DNA from: JAMZMI01 sp963848175
GTDB lineage: Bacteria > Bacteroidota > Bacteroidia > Cytophagales > Cyclobacteriaceae
Assembly: GCA_963848175.1 (NCBI GenBank)
Contig: CAWKCO010000012.1
Coordinates: 620,001-684,000, forward strand
Direction: 5' to 3'
Length of the DNA: 64,000 nt
In this document: piece by piece, positions 1 to 9,266 of the stretch
How positions within the stretch are numbered: the first letter of the stretch is position 1
Layout of the letters: every line of letters begins with the position of its first letter
Notes under the pieces: generated by a model
What the model saw: only the letters and a program-made list of their open reading frames with translations
The model's database searches: none
What the model was told of the DNA's origin: nothing
Translations under genes and position numbers: made by a program

Positions 1-555
1 TGAAAACAATAGATTCTGACGTCTATCAGGCATCAAAGCCAAGATTTTTTTAATATCACGAAGGAATCCCATGTCTAACATTCGATCCGCCTCATCCAAA
101 ACCAAAATCTCAATTTGCGAAAGCGAAAGCTCTCTTTGATTGTGAAGATCAAGCAAACGACCTGGAGTGGCTATCAATACATCGACACCACTTCTCAACT
201 CTCTGATCTGCGGATTGGCATTTACACCACCGAAAATCACACTTGATTTGATATCAACAAACTCGCTGTAGGTTTTTACATCTTCGTGAACCTGCGCTGC
301 AAGCTCCCTTGTAGGTGTCAAAATCAAAGCTCGAATTGGACGCTTTTTGCCTTGTGGTTTTTCTGATAATATTTGGAGCATAGGCAGAGCAAAACCTGCC
401 GTTTTTCCTGTTCCGGTCTGCGCAGAGGCCAGTACATCTTTTCTTTCTAAAATAACGGGAATAGCCTTCGCTTGAATAACCGAAGGTTCTGTGTATCCTT
501 TTTTGCTTACTGCTTTCAGCAAAGGCTCGGATAAGCCCAATGAAGTAAATAACAT
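1..555 (-). CDS. DEAD-box ATP-dependent RNA helicase, N-terminal part (cut by window edge)
   Basis: The first 185 residues of a DEAD-box RNA helicase, which unwinds short RNA duplexes in ribosome assembly or mRNA turnover using ATP. The gene runs off the left edge, so only RecA domain 1 is seen. Visible in order are a Q-motif region (GYTEPSVIQ), Walker A/motif I (AQTGTGKT), motif Ia (PTRELAAQV), GG, motif Ib (TPGR) and motif II (DEAD). The ATG at 555 gives the compact start MLFTSLGL usual for RhlE/CsdA-like bacterial members. The long upstream gap would fit a cold-shock type leader, but nothing there proves it. RhlE-type is the best guess; without the C-terminal domain the subfamily stays open. 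Confidence 0.93.
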   Translation of the reverse strand, partial: MLFTSLGLSEPLLKAVSKKGYTEPSVIQAKAIPVILERKDVLASAQTGTGKTAGFALPMLQILSEKPQGKKRPIRALILTPTRELAAQVHEDVKTYSEFVDIKSSVIFGGVNANPQIRELRSGVDVLIATPGRLLDLHNQRELSLSQIEILVLDEADRMLDMGFLRDIKKILALMPDRRQNLLFS

Positions 556-1191
556 ATAAATGATTTATGAAACGGGGTATTTCGAAATTGTGCATACCTA
601 GTAGCGTGGTTACGCTTTGTGAGGTATCATCTGACTATAAAAAATGGATTATGCACAGATGAGAGACAATGGAAACGAAATGCGTTTCTGATTAAGTCAC
701 AAAAGTAGCTCTTATTTGCTGCGCCAAGCAAAAAATCTTTTTCGACGAAAAATTATAGAACAAATTTCAGCCCTTATGTTGACATGGCACGCATATTGGT
801 ATCAAGTGAAAGAACCTATTTTTATCTAATGAAAATTTCACCCATCGCAAAATTTATCGGACTTCTTACTATCCACATTATCCTTCTATTCTCGCTACGC
901 AATGACTCTTCCGCTTCTACTCTTGATTTTAAGCACATTGAGAAAAGTCGATTTCTTACTCGGTAGCATATAGCACAGGCGACAAACAATTTGCTTAAAC
1001 CGTATTGTCATAAGCGGATTACATAAAGAATAAAGAGTTCTCTTATTTCAATCGATCTGCCTGAAACTCCTGTTGTTTACCTCCACTTCGTTCTTCTGCT
1101 AAGAATCGATTTATTATTTTATTGCAATATTTACCCACACTTACATTTTCAGTATCAAATAATCCTTAAATTATTGGTCTAATTGAATACT
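556..1191. other. Long intergenic gap between divergent helicase and glycosyltransferase genes
   Basis: About 640 bases without a convincing gene. A 60-codon open frame at 784-966 has no recognisable domain and no good start context. The part next to the helicase (556-720) would be its 5' leader; cold-induced DEAD-box genes often have long leaders. I saw no tRNA, terminator or clear TAnnTTTG promoter in it. Confidence 0.4.
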
Positions 1192-2466
1192 ATGAAGATA
1201 TTAATGCTCGGATGGGAACTACCTCCTATTATTTCAGGTGGTTTAGGTGTTGCCAGTGAGGGAATTGCAAATGGGTTAGCCCAATCAGGTCATCAAATTG
1301 ATTTTCTGCTTCCAAAAAAACATAAGTTACATCAGTCAGACACATTCAAAATTCTTGACGCAAGTAAAATTAAACCTGATTTTAGCCTTTGGAAAAAGAA
1401 GACCAAGGAAATACAAACGCTGAAAGAGACCGAAATGGGACTTAGGCTTTTGCCATACCTCCCTCCTGAGGTTTTTGAAATTGCCAAAGAAAGACAAATC
1501 GTTGTTGAAAGAATAGAAGAAACTAAAGAGTCCAAACTACTCGCAGAGGTGGCACTAACGGGCGATTATCAGCAAAATTTGGATCAAGAAATAGCAAAAT
1601 ATGCGCTGCTTGCAATGCAGTTGGCTGGAGAAAAGAAATATGATGTGATTCATGCTCATGACTGGATCACTTTCAGAGCTGGGCGAATGGCTGCTCAAAT
1701 AAGCGGAAAACCACTATTCGTCCATTGTCACAGTACGGAATACGACAGAAATGGCATGCATGCCATGAGTGCGGTAATAGAAGAAGAGCAATTAGGTTTT
1801 ATTGATTCGAAACAAATATTTTGCGTAAGCTCCACTTTAAAAAAAGTACTAATTGAAAAGTATGACATTTCTGGCGAAAAAATAGTGGTAGTACCCAATG
1901 CCGCTCAAATTTCAACCGTCATCCTCTAAAAAGAAGATTTCGGATAAAAAGAAAGTACTTTTCATTGGTCGTTTTACCCATCAGAAAAACCCAAGCACTT
2001 TTATTGATTTGGCTAGAGATCTCGTAAATAGAGGTATTGATGCGAAGTTTATTATGATTGGCGATGGGTACCTCAGAGACGATTTAGTGCATAAAGTGAG
2101 CCATAAAAATCTAACTATCGGTTTGTCTTTACAGGATTTCTGAAACAGTCCGAAGTACTTAACTACTTAGATTCAGCCGACTTGCTCATTACACCTTCTG
2201 CATCTGAGCCATTTGGGTTAGTGATGCTTGAAGCTATTCTAAAGAGAGTACCTGTGGCGGCAGCAGAAGGTGTAGGCATAGCGGAGTTTATCCCCAGCTT
2301 ACCTCAAATGAAACCATGGGATCAATACAACTACGTAAGGCTCGCCGAACGATTGCTAACCGATCAAGTTTTCAGGGACAAAACGATCGAGGACTGTTAT
2401 GGGGAAGCAACTAAACTTACATGGAGCAGTGCTGCAAATATTGTAGAATTTGCCTATCGCTATTAA
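1192..2466 (+). pseudogene. Glycosyltransferase family 4 protein, broken by two compensating frameshifts
   Basis: A GT-B fold glycosyltransferase of the glycogen synthase/GT4 type, about 420 residues if repaired. The N-terminal domain begins MKILMLGWELPP with the nucleotide-sugar loop ISGGLG and carries HAHDW near residue 155. The frame shifts by +1 near 1900-1915, just after VVPNA. The second domain (KVLFIGRFTHQKNP, MIGDGYLRDDL) then reads in frame 2 until about 2117-2130. There a -1 shift restores frame 1 for FTGFLKQSEV and the donor-binding motif SASEPFGLVMLEA. Codons remain meaningful in all three pieces, so the damage is recent or comes from sequencing. The ATG at 1192 is preferred over the TTG at 1183. 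Substrate unknown. The gene stands alone. Confidence 0.85.
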
Positions 2467-2517
2467 AGCAATGATTAAAACACTATTTTCACCAACGACT
2501 AAATAATTGGCCGCAAC

Positions 2518-2546
2518 TTGTAACAAATAATTTGGTTTTACCTTTT
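2518..2546 (+). promoter_or_regulatory. Possible promoter of the nhaC gene
   Basis: A TTG at 2518-2520 is followed after 18 bases by TACCTTTT at 2539-2546, one base off the Bacteroidota -7 consensus TAnnTTTG. The start codon lies 42 bases further on. Confidence 0.35.
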
Positions 2547-2588
2547 TTGCGCTAATTTTCAGTAATTCTAACCAATAACCACCTTTTA

Positions 2589-4082
2589 ATGTCGGAAAAA
2601 AGAATTCCTACGCTCTTTCAGGCCTTCATCCCGATCATTTTTTTAGTCATTATGCTCTCTCTAAATGTGAGCATCTTTGGTGATGCCGCTCTGGACGGTT
2701 CTAATCAAATCATTTTGATACTATCAGCAGCAGTAGCCGCATTGGTAGCTGGAAGGTTGGGTTACAAATGGAGGTCGTTAGAAAAAAGTGTGGTAAAAAG
2801 CATCAGTTCGGCCATGGCTTCTATTCTCATTCTGTTGCTTATTGGTTCACTCGCAGGCACATGGCTGTTGAGTGGGGTCGTTCCGGCTATGATCTATTAC
2901 GGATTACAAATCCTGAACCCCACCATCTTCCTATTTGCAGCTTGCATTGTATGTGCAGTGGTTTCTATCGCTACTGGAAGTTCTTGGACTACTGCGGCTA
3001 CCGTAGGTATTGCGCTGATGGGAATAGGAAGAGCTCTAGGAGTATCTGACGGGTTGATAGCAGGAGCCATTCTTTCAGGAGCATATTTTGGGGATAAAAT
3101 GTCCCCCCTCTCCGACACTACCAACCTTGCTCCGGCAATGGCAGGAACGGATTTATTTACCCATATCAGGTATATGCTCATTACCACTGTGCCTTCTATT
3201 GTACTTGCGCTCATCATCTTTTTGATCATCGGATTTAGTAGTGACACCATAGGGCAAGTAGATCAAACCGCTGACATCTTGGCGGCTCTCGATTCCAAAT
3301 TTTATATCTCCGGCTGGCTTTTCATTGTACCAGCAGTAGTCATTATACTCATTGTTAAAAAAGTACCTGCTCTTCCCGCTATCTTGGTAGGAACGTTGCT
3401 CGGTGCGGTATTCGCCCTAATTTTCCAACAGGATGTAGTCATGGAAGCAAGCACTCAAGCCAGTGCTTACGGTAAGTTGCTAGACACAATGCAAAGTAAC
3501 TACCCCTTATTCACTGGATTATTTCTTGGCACTATGCAGTCACTTTTTGGGGATGTAAGCGTGGCAACATCCAATGATTTAGTCAATGACTTATTGAGCT
3601 CCGGTGGCATGAAAGGTATGCTCGGCACCATCTGGCTCATTCTTTCAGCAATGATCTTTGGAGGAATAATGGAAGGATCTGGAATGCTAAAGCGCATTGC
3701 ATCCGCGATTATCGGTCTTGTAAATTCTACTGGAGCTTTGATCGCATCAACTGCTGGAACGTGTATTTTCTTTAACATTACAGCCTCTGATCAATATTTG
3801 GCTATCGTAGTTCCAGGTCGAATGTATGCCAATATTTATAAAGAAAAAGGACTAGCACCTGAGAATCTCAGCCGTACACTGGAGGACTCTGGGACTGTCA
3901 CGTCGGTATTGATTCCATGGAATACGTGCGGAGCTTATCACTCGCAAGTGTTAGGTGTCTCTACTTTCGCTTTTGCTCCGTATTGCTTTTTCAACCTCAT
4001 TAGCCCACTTATGACCATCTTCATTGGTTATACAGGATACAAAATCAAAAAAATTTCCAACCAAGAACCGCAAATAGTTTGA
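2589..4082 (+). CDS. nhaC: Na+/H+ antiporter, NhaC family
   Basis: Integral membrane antiporter of 497 residues that exchanges Na+ for H+ across the inner membrane. NhaC relatives also exchange malate/Na+-lactate. About a dozen hydrophobic helices are visible. Family signatures are the GSSWTTAATVGIALMG stretch near residue 137 and YFGDKMSPLSDTTNLAPA near residue 166, with a second helical half around SLFGDVSVATSNDL and FNITASDQY. Length is normal for the family. The stop codon overlaps the TTG start of the exonuclease gene, so the two are probably co-translated. With the membrane pyrophosphatase at 9-11 kb this suits a salty habitat. Confidence 0.92.
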   Translation: MSEKRIPTLFQAFIPIIFLVIMLSLNVSIFGDAALDGSNQIILILSAAVAALVAGRLGYKWRSLEKSVVKSISSAMASILILLLIGSLAGTWLLSGVVPAMIYYGLQILNPTIFLFAACIVCAVVSIATGSSWTTAATVGIALMGIGRALGVSDGLIAGAILSGAYFGDKMSPLSDTTNLAPAMAGTDLFTHIRYMLITTVPSIVLALIIFLIIGFSSDTIGQVDQTADILAALDSKFYISGWLFIVPAVVIILIVKKVPALPAILVGTLLGAVFALIFQQDVVMEASTQASAYGKLLDTMQSNYPLFTGLFLGTMQSLFGDVSVATSNDLVNDLLSSGGMKGMLGTIWLILSAMIFGGIMEGSGMLKRIASAIIGLVNSTGALIASTAGTCIFFNITASDQYLAIVVPGRMYANIYKEKGLAPENLSRTLEDSGTVTSVLIPWNTCGAYHSQVLGVSTFAFAPYCFFNLISPLMTIFIGYTGYKIKKISNQEPQIV

Positions 4083-4663
4083 ATTTCAGAACATTTATAA
4101 ACAAGCAAGAAGTACAAGAACTTGATATCGTCAGGTTTGAAGGAGAAATATCCTTAGTAGACACGAAGGAAGACTTGAAAGAAGTGCTTTTTCTCTTGTC
4201 TCAAGAAGAGTATTTAGGATTTGATACCGAAACCAAACCGAGTTTTCGCAAAGGAGAATACCACGAACCCGCCATCATACAAATGGCGACCTTAGAAAAA
4301 GCCTACCTCATTCGTATCCAGAAGACTGGCTTTACCAACGAATTAAAGTCATTTTTAGAAAGTACTAGCATCAAAAAGATAGGTATCAGTATACGTGACG
4401 ATTTGAAAGACTTACAAAAGGTAAGGCATTTCACTCCTGGGGGCTTTATCGACATGAATACCGTTGCTCAGCGGTTTCAGATTTCACAAATCGGAGTAAG
4501 AAGTTTGACGGCCATTTTTCTTGGAAAAAGAGTGAGCAAAGGACAACAAACCTCTAATTGGGAAAACGAGGAACTCACTGCTGCTCAGCAAGGTTATGCT
4601 GCCACTGATGCATGGATTTGCCTGAAAATGTACAGCACATTGCAGCATCGCGGATATCTATGA
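4079..4663 (+). CDS. 3'-5' exonuclease of the DEDD (RNase D/WRN-like) family
   Basis: A stand-alone DEDDy exonuclease of 194 residues that should remove nucleotides from 3' ends using two metal ions. Motif I is seen as GFDTETKPSF (Asp and Glu ligands), motif II region as GISIRDDLKDL, and motif III as YAATDAWICLKMY, which has the Tyr and Asp of the YxxxD type. It has no HRDC or helicase domain, matching the short single-domain form common in Bacteroidota. Translation must start at the TTG overlapping the nhaC stop, because the next Met lies inside the domain. Substrate (RNA or DNA) cannot be told from sequence. Confidence 0.88.
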   Translation: MNFRTFINKQEVQELDIVRFEGEISLVDTKEDLKEVLFLLSQEEYLGFDTETKPSFRKGEYHEPAIIQMATLEKAYLIRIQKTGFTNELKSFLESTSIKKIGISIRDDLKDLQKVRHFTPGGFIDMNTVAQRFQISQIGVRSLTAIFLGKRVSKGQQTSNWENEELTAAQQGYAATDAWICLKMYSTLQHRGYL

Positions 4664-4728
4664 CTACCTTTTTCTGAACAAGTGAGTAGCGGAGAGGGTT
4701 TCAACAATCATCACTTACCACCATTCAA

Positions 4729-6147
4729 ATGAAAATCCTTCTTACAGGTGCGACAGGATATATTGGGAAAAGACTGCTGCCAGTCTTAATAGAACAAGGT
4801 CACACAATAGTCTGCTGTGTTCGAGACAGCAATAGGTTCTCCCCTCCCAAAAGTCTTTTAGATAAAATTGAAGTGCTTGAGGTTGATTTCTTAGATGCCC
4901 AATCTGTAGATAAAATCCCGAAAGACATAGATGCCGCCTATTACCTAATTCACTCCATGTCCTCATCTTCTCAGTATGAGCAATTGGAATTAAAAACAGC
5001 AGAACACTTTCGTGAAAAACTGGAAAGAACAAAGGCAAAACAGGTGCTTTATTTGGGGGGTATTGTGAATGAAGACTCGCTCTCTAGACATTTAGCATCT
5101 CGTCACGCTGTAGAACTTGAATTGAGAAAAGGAAAGTACGCGTGTACTGCGCTTCGTGCCGGGATCATTATTGGTTCTGGAAGTGCCTCATTCGAAATCA
5201 TAAGGGATTTGGTGGAAAAGCTTCCCGTCATGATTACTCCGAAGTGGCTAGAAACAAAATCTCAGCCTGTAGGAATTTCGGATGTTATTCAATATTTGAT
5301 GCTGTGCCTTTTGAACGAAAGCACCTTTGACAAAAGTTATGACATTGGCGGACCCGATGTGATGAGCTACAAGGAGATGTTACTTGGTTATGCCAAAGTT
5401 CGCAGGCTTAAGCGTTGGGTGTTCATCGTTCCTGTGATGACACCACGGCTCTCCTCCTATTGGCTCTATTTCATGACCAGCGTTTCCTATAAACTCGCAA
5501 TCGCACTGGTAGACAGTATGAAAGTAGAGGTCATTTGTCAGAAAAATGGCTTAAACGACATCCTTGAAATCCAGCCTATCAAGTATGAAAAAGCCTTAGA
5601 AAAGGCTTTTTCAAAAATTGAGCAAAATCAGATTATTTCCAGCTGGAAGGATTCCTTAGTCAGTGGCAGGTTTAAACAAAATCTTTCAGACTATATCAAA
5701 GTCCCTACTCACGGATGCTTTGTGGATCATAGAAAAATGAAAACAAGCGATTCGCAACGCGCATTGGATAAAATTTGGGGCATTGGCGGAACGCGTGGAT
5801 GGTACTATGCCAACTTTCTGTGGAAAATACGAGGTTTCATGGATAAACTCACTGGCGGAGTTGGTCTGAGACGAGGAAGAACAAATCCAGACACCCTCTC
5901 TGCTGGGGATTCAGTGGACTTTTGGCGTGTACTTTATGCTGATAAAGAGGAAAAGAGACTTCTGCTCTTTGCCGAAATGCGCGTACCTGGCGATGCTTGG
6001 TTAGAATTCAAAATAGAAGACGAGTGGGTCATTCAAACTGCTACATTCAGACCCAGAGGTCTTGCAGGAAGATTGTACTGGTATAGCGTGTGGCCTTTCC
6101 ACGGGTTGGTATTCAATGGCATGCTCAAGCAAATATCAAAAGGTTAA
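4729..6147 (+). CDS. NAD(P)-binding SDR-type protein with C-terminal DUF2867 domain
   Basis: A 472-residue protein in two parts. Residues 1-300 are an atypical extended-SDR Rossmann domain starting MKILLTGATGYIGKRLL (the TGATGYIG nucleotide-binding loop), then YYLIHSM and YLGGIV strands and a DIGGPDVMSYKEML segment as in NAD(P)H-binding NmrA/YwnB-like proteins. Residues 310-472 match the DUF2867 layout, with RALDKIWGIGGTRGWYYA and a closing GRLYWYSVWPFHGLVF motif. The reaction is unknown; the fused form is widespread in Bacteroidota. It follows the exonuclease by 65 bases on the same strand and may be transcribed with it. Confidence 0.85.
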   Translation: MKILLTGATGYIGKRLLPVLIEQGHTIVCCVRDSNRFSPPKSLLDKIEVLEVDFLDAQSVDKIPKDIDAAYYLIHSMSSSSQYEQLELKTAEHFREKLERTKAKQVLYLGGIVNEDSLSRHLASRHAVELELRKGKYACTALRAGIIIGSGSASFEIIRDLVEKLPVMITPKWLETKSQPVGISDVIQYLMLCLLNESTFDKSYDIGGPDVMSYKEMLLGYAKVRRLKRWVFIVPVMTPRLSSYWLYFMTSVSYKLAIALVDSMKVEVICQKNGLNDILEIQPIKYEKALEKAFSKIEQNQIISSWKDSLVSGRFKQNLSDYIKVPTHGCFVDHRKMKTSDSQRALDKIWGIGGTRGWYYANFLWKIRGFMDKLTGGVGLRRGRTNPDTLSAGDSVDFWRVLYADKEEKRLLLFAEMRVPGDAWLEFKIEDEWVIQTATFRPRGLAGRLYWYSVWPFHGLVFNGMLKQISKG

Positions 6148-6177
6148 GTCTAACTCGAATGCTACCCAGCACCAATA

Positions 6178-6669
6178 CTAGCCTGCCAAAGCACGGGACA
6201 ATGATTTAAAAAGCGCTCCATCCGAAATGGCACAACCCGCCTGAATCATACCGAATAGCTCCATTTCACGAATATTGCTATACGTTTTCTCCGTAGTGTA
6301 CACCTTCACTCCTTTTGGAGGTATGCTCATACATTTTTGAATAAATTCAGTATCAGTAAAGTCTACCGATACTGATTCATCTGAGGACATCCCCACTAAA
6401 ACGATTTTTTTGTCAAGACATTGAAAAGTTTTTACGTCAGATTTTGATATGATCTCCAAAAACTTGACTTTTCGAAGGACACCTTCAAAAACAACATCGC
6501 TGAATAACACCAACATGTCTTCAGCAACCTCCTTTTCCTCCTCCTTTATCTTTACCCACTGATCGGCTGTAATTCCATTCATAACGAGAAATTCAATGAA
6601 CTCTTTCTCTAGATTATTCAGCTCATCCGATAGAAGCAAACGGTATTTTGGTTGTATCCTTTCTGACAT
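6178..6669 (-). CDS. Conserved hypothetical protein, DUF6495-like
   Basis: A soluble, acidic protein of 163 residues with no signal peptide or membrane segment. The stretch around residues 20-65 (EFLVMNGITADQWVKIKEE, then EVAEDMLVLFSDVVFEGVL) resembles a small Bacteroidota-specific family that I recall as DUF6495; the match is from memory. The middle and end of the protein form a mixed alpha/beta pattern ending in a Gly/Ala-rich tail. Function unknown. It converges with the SDR/DUF2867 gene and is followed upstream by the aldose epimerase gene on the same strand, 83 bases away. Confidence 0.65.
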   Translation of the reverse strand: MSERIQPKYRLLLSDELNNLEKEFIEFLVMNGITADQWVKIKEEEKEVAEDMLVLFSDVVFEGVLRKVKFLEIISKSDVKTFQCLDKKIVLVGMSSDESVSVDFTDTEFIQKCMSIPPKGVKVYTTEKTYSNIREMELFGMIQAGCAISDGALFKSLSRALAG

Positions 6670-6752
6670 TTATTTTTTTGGTTGGCTTAAGACGGAAAAG
6701 GTATGGAATTAATTTTTCATTGTCCAAATTTCAACACACTTTCCATATCACT

Positions 6753-7670
6753 TCAGTTCACCGTGACAGCAAAAAACACTTCAAACGTTTCTTGAGGTTT
6801 CAATAATCTTAGGCCTTCTTTGTTATTAAAGACGTTGACTCCAGATGTCATAGGTTCTATAGCCACCGTACCCAAATCTTTCGGAGTAAAAATCTGTAAG
6901 TATCGGTATTCTGGTGAACCTGTCATTTTCAAATTAATAACACTCGATTCCAAACGGCACTCAAGCCCCTCCTTTTTCAGCCTAAAGCAATCGTCAAGTT
7001 GCCAATCCGACATTTTCAGTGTAGTATCTTTAAAATCAAGCTCCTCTCCTGTTGGTAAATTTCTTTCCCCTAAGATTAGATGGTCGGTAGGAGGAATAGA
7101 CATTATCACATTAGTCAAGCCATCTTTACCTATCTTGAAGTAAGGATGCCATCCTAAACCAAAGGGAAGTGTTTGTGCTCCTGTGTTTTCTGCCTTCAAA
7201 GTAAGTTTGAAAGCTCCAGTTATGTCATAAGTGAAAGTAGCATCTAGTGTGAACGGAAATGGATAATATTCCTTTGATCCGTCATAAGTGTGACGCAATG
7301 TTAGGGAAGCTACATTCCCAAAGACTTCTTGGTTCACTACCTGAAAAGGTGCTTTTGCCACCATCCCATGAATAGCATTGTTCAGCGTTGTTTCATTTGT
7401 AGGTAGCTGGTATGACTTACCTCCAAATTCGTATTTTCCATCTTCAATGCGATTTGGAAACGGAAAGAGTATTTCATTTTTACTCCATGCACCAGTCTTG
7501 CAATCTTCAGGACTTACTGGCCATGTGACGGAATGAAATTTAGCGTTACTCTTAAGGTAAAGGTCTACTAATCGAGCACCGTGTTCCGGTGACACACTGA
7601 ACATAACTTGGTTATTACTAATAAGTTGAATTATTTCAACCACTCCTTTTTTGATATTTTCAAATTTCAT
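6753..7670 (-). CDS. Aldose 1-epimerase (galactose mutarotase) family protein
   Basis: About 305 residues with the beta-sandwich pattern of the galactose mutarotase superfamily, which interconverts alpha and beta anomers of sugars. Visible motifs are FPFPNRIEDGKY (the substrate-binding NRI/Arg segment), NAIHGMVAKAPF (first catalytic His region), and LGWHPYF (second catalytic His). The C-terminal stretch KDLGTVAIEPMTS carries the acidic residue that acts as the base. I place the start at the Met at 7670 (MKFENIKKG). The open frame extends to 7724, but the extra residues look non-coding. The true sugar substrate cannot be inferred. Confidence 0.82.
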   Translation of the reverse strand: MKFENIKKGVVEIIQLISNNQVMFSVSPEHGARLVDLYLKSNAKFHSVTWPVSPEDCKTGAWSKNEILFPFPNRIEDGKYEFGGKSYQLPTNETTLNNAIHGMVAKAPFQVVNQEVFGNVASLTLRHTYDGSKEYYPFPFTLDATFTYDITGAFKLTLKAENTGAQTLPFGLGWHPYFKIGKDGLTNVIMSIPPTDHLILGERNLPTGEELDFKDTTLKMSDWQLDDCFRLKKEGLECRLESSVINLKMTGSPEYRYLQIFTPKDLGTVAIEPMTSGVNVFNNKEGLRLLKPQETFEVFFAVTVN

Positions 7671-7918
7671 ATTGCTAGACATGCGATGACTATTGGTTTC
7701 AAATCTTCTTTTAGTAAAGGTCACTTACAAAACAAATAAGCTAATGCACATAAAAATGCTTCAAATTAATACTGCCGCTAATTTAGCAATACTGTTTTCT
7801 TTAGAACGAAGATTCGGCTATCTTTAGTTTTACTTAACACCTAACCAAATTATCATATGTAAAGAGTTCGTTTTCACGATTAGATCTTCGTATTCAGTTC
7901 AACCCCCAGCTATTTGAC

Positions 7919-9178
7919 ATGAAACTTAAAAATGCAATTATTATAGGTGTCCTACTCATCTCCAGCATCTTTCTATTAAGCATGATGCTCAGTACCCTAT
8001 TCCCAAATCACGTCAAATGTATTAATGGTTTGTGCCTGCCAATTCATCAAAACGGCAATAATGATGTATTAAACCAAGTCACCCATCTCTTTTCAAATAT
8101 GTTCGACACAAAACAATGGCCTGCCAGATGGTATTGCGGAAATTGGACTGGAGTTCTAGGATGGAATTTTATTATATCTGATGGTATTACCTTCCTTTCC
8201 TATTTTGGAATCCCCCTTTTCCTAATATTTTTTCTCAGGAATAATGCCATTGGGAAACTGCCATTTGGGAAAATTATTTGGCTATTTGCTTTTTTTATTC
8301 TCAGTTGTGGAATCACACATGCATTGGATGCTTTGATGTTTTGGTTTCCGATCTATAACTTTTTGGGTTTCACCAAAATAGTAACTGCAGGAATATCATT
8401 CACCACTTTTCTCGCTCTAACTATTGAATCAAAGCGGATAATAAAACTAAAAAGCCCTGAGGAGTTAAAACGAATAATTGCATTACGAACCAAAGAGTTG
8501 AAAGAACTCAATACCCAATTAAGGCAAGAGGTAGATCAAAGAAAGGCGTACGAAATAAGACTTGAAAAGAGTATTAGTCAAAATAAACAGCTCTTCTTAG
8601 AACTGCATCATAGGGTGAAAAACAATCTTCAAATGGTTTTGCATCTCCTTGATCTCAACTTTAGAGAAAAAGGTGAAAGCAACAAAGAGTGGATTACTGA
8701 TATTGGTCAGCGAATCAAAAGCATGAGTTCTATTCACAATCAATTATTATATGCTCAATCCATCACTAGTACTAACCTCAACAATCATGTAAAAAACATC
8801 AGTAATGAGCTCAAAGTATCCTTTGCAAACAAAACAAACGTTGCTGTGGAAGTAGATATAAATGAGGAAATTTATATCAAAACAAATGTTGCAATGAATC
8901 TAGGTTTACTGCTCTCTGAAGTAATAACCAATAGCCTGAAATATGCCTTTGAAGGTCGTGAAAAAGGTGAAATCACAATTCACGCCCAAGAATCAAATGG
9001 GTTAATAACAATGAGTATTGAAGATGATGGCATTGGATTCGACGAAAGCAATAAAAGGATAGGGAGTTTTGGTCAAACCCTGATCTATGATTTTGCATCC
9101 CATCTCAATGCCGAAATAAACCTTGAATCATCATCAAAAGGGACTACCATCAAATTGACGTTTCCGAATGAAGAGTAA
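7919..9178 (+). CDS. Sensor histidine kinase with ethylene-receptor-like membrane domain
   Basis: A 419-residue membrane histidine kinase. A first membrane helix (about 7-28) and a short outer segment with C34, C39 and C73 precede three helices (about 84-106, 116-138, 148-168). These three resemble the ethylene-binding domain of plant ETR1. The residues reported to matter for copper and ethylene binding all have counterparts: D88, Y95, I98, P99, I127, C130 and H134 (motifs SDGITFLSYFGIP and SCGITH). A coiled coil (about 180-222) leads to a HisKA_2-type box LELHHRVKNNLQ with H231, then an HATPase with N box (SEVITNSLKYAFEG) and DDGIGF. There is no receiver domain and no adjacent response regulator. 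Ligand binding is inference. Confidence 0.88.
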   Translation: MKLKNAIIIGVLLISSIFLLSMMLSTLFPNHVKCINGLCLPIHQNGNNDVLNQVTHLFSNMFDTKQWPARWYCGNWTGVLGWNFIISDGITFLSYFGIPLFLIFFLRNNAIGKLPFGKIIWLFAFFILSCGITHALDALMFWFPIYNFLGFTKIVTAGISFTTFLALTIESKRIIKLKSPEELKRIIALRTKELKELNTQLRQEVDQRKAYEIRLEKSISQNKQLFLELHHRVKNNLQMVLHLLDLNFREKGESNKEWITDIGQRIKSMSSIHNQLLYAQSITSTNLNNHVKNISNELKVSFANKTNVAVEVDINEEIYIKTNVAMNLGLLLSEVITNSLKYAFEGREKGEITIHAQESNGLITMSIEDDGIGFDESNKRIGSFGQTLIYDFASHLNAEINLESSSKGTTIKLTFPNEE

Positions 9179-9209
9179 TCCTGATAAATTCGAAAACTGC
9201 ATTTAAACA

Positions 9210-9240
9210 AAAAAGCCACGAGATATCCCGTGGCTTTTTT
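9210..9240. terminator. Bidirectional rho-independent terminator
   Basis: GCCACG and CGTGGC form a stem flanked by an A run on the left and a T run on the right. It lies between the convergent histidine kinase and pyrophosphatase genes and can serve both. Confidence 0.85.
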
Positions 9241-9266
9241 AATTATATAAAATCTCTTAGTAAAAC

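Noticed and set aside
784..966. Open frame of 60 codons between helicase and glycosyltransferase
   Set aside because: No domain and no supporting promoter or start context; likely chance.
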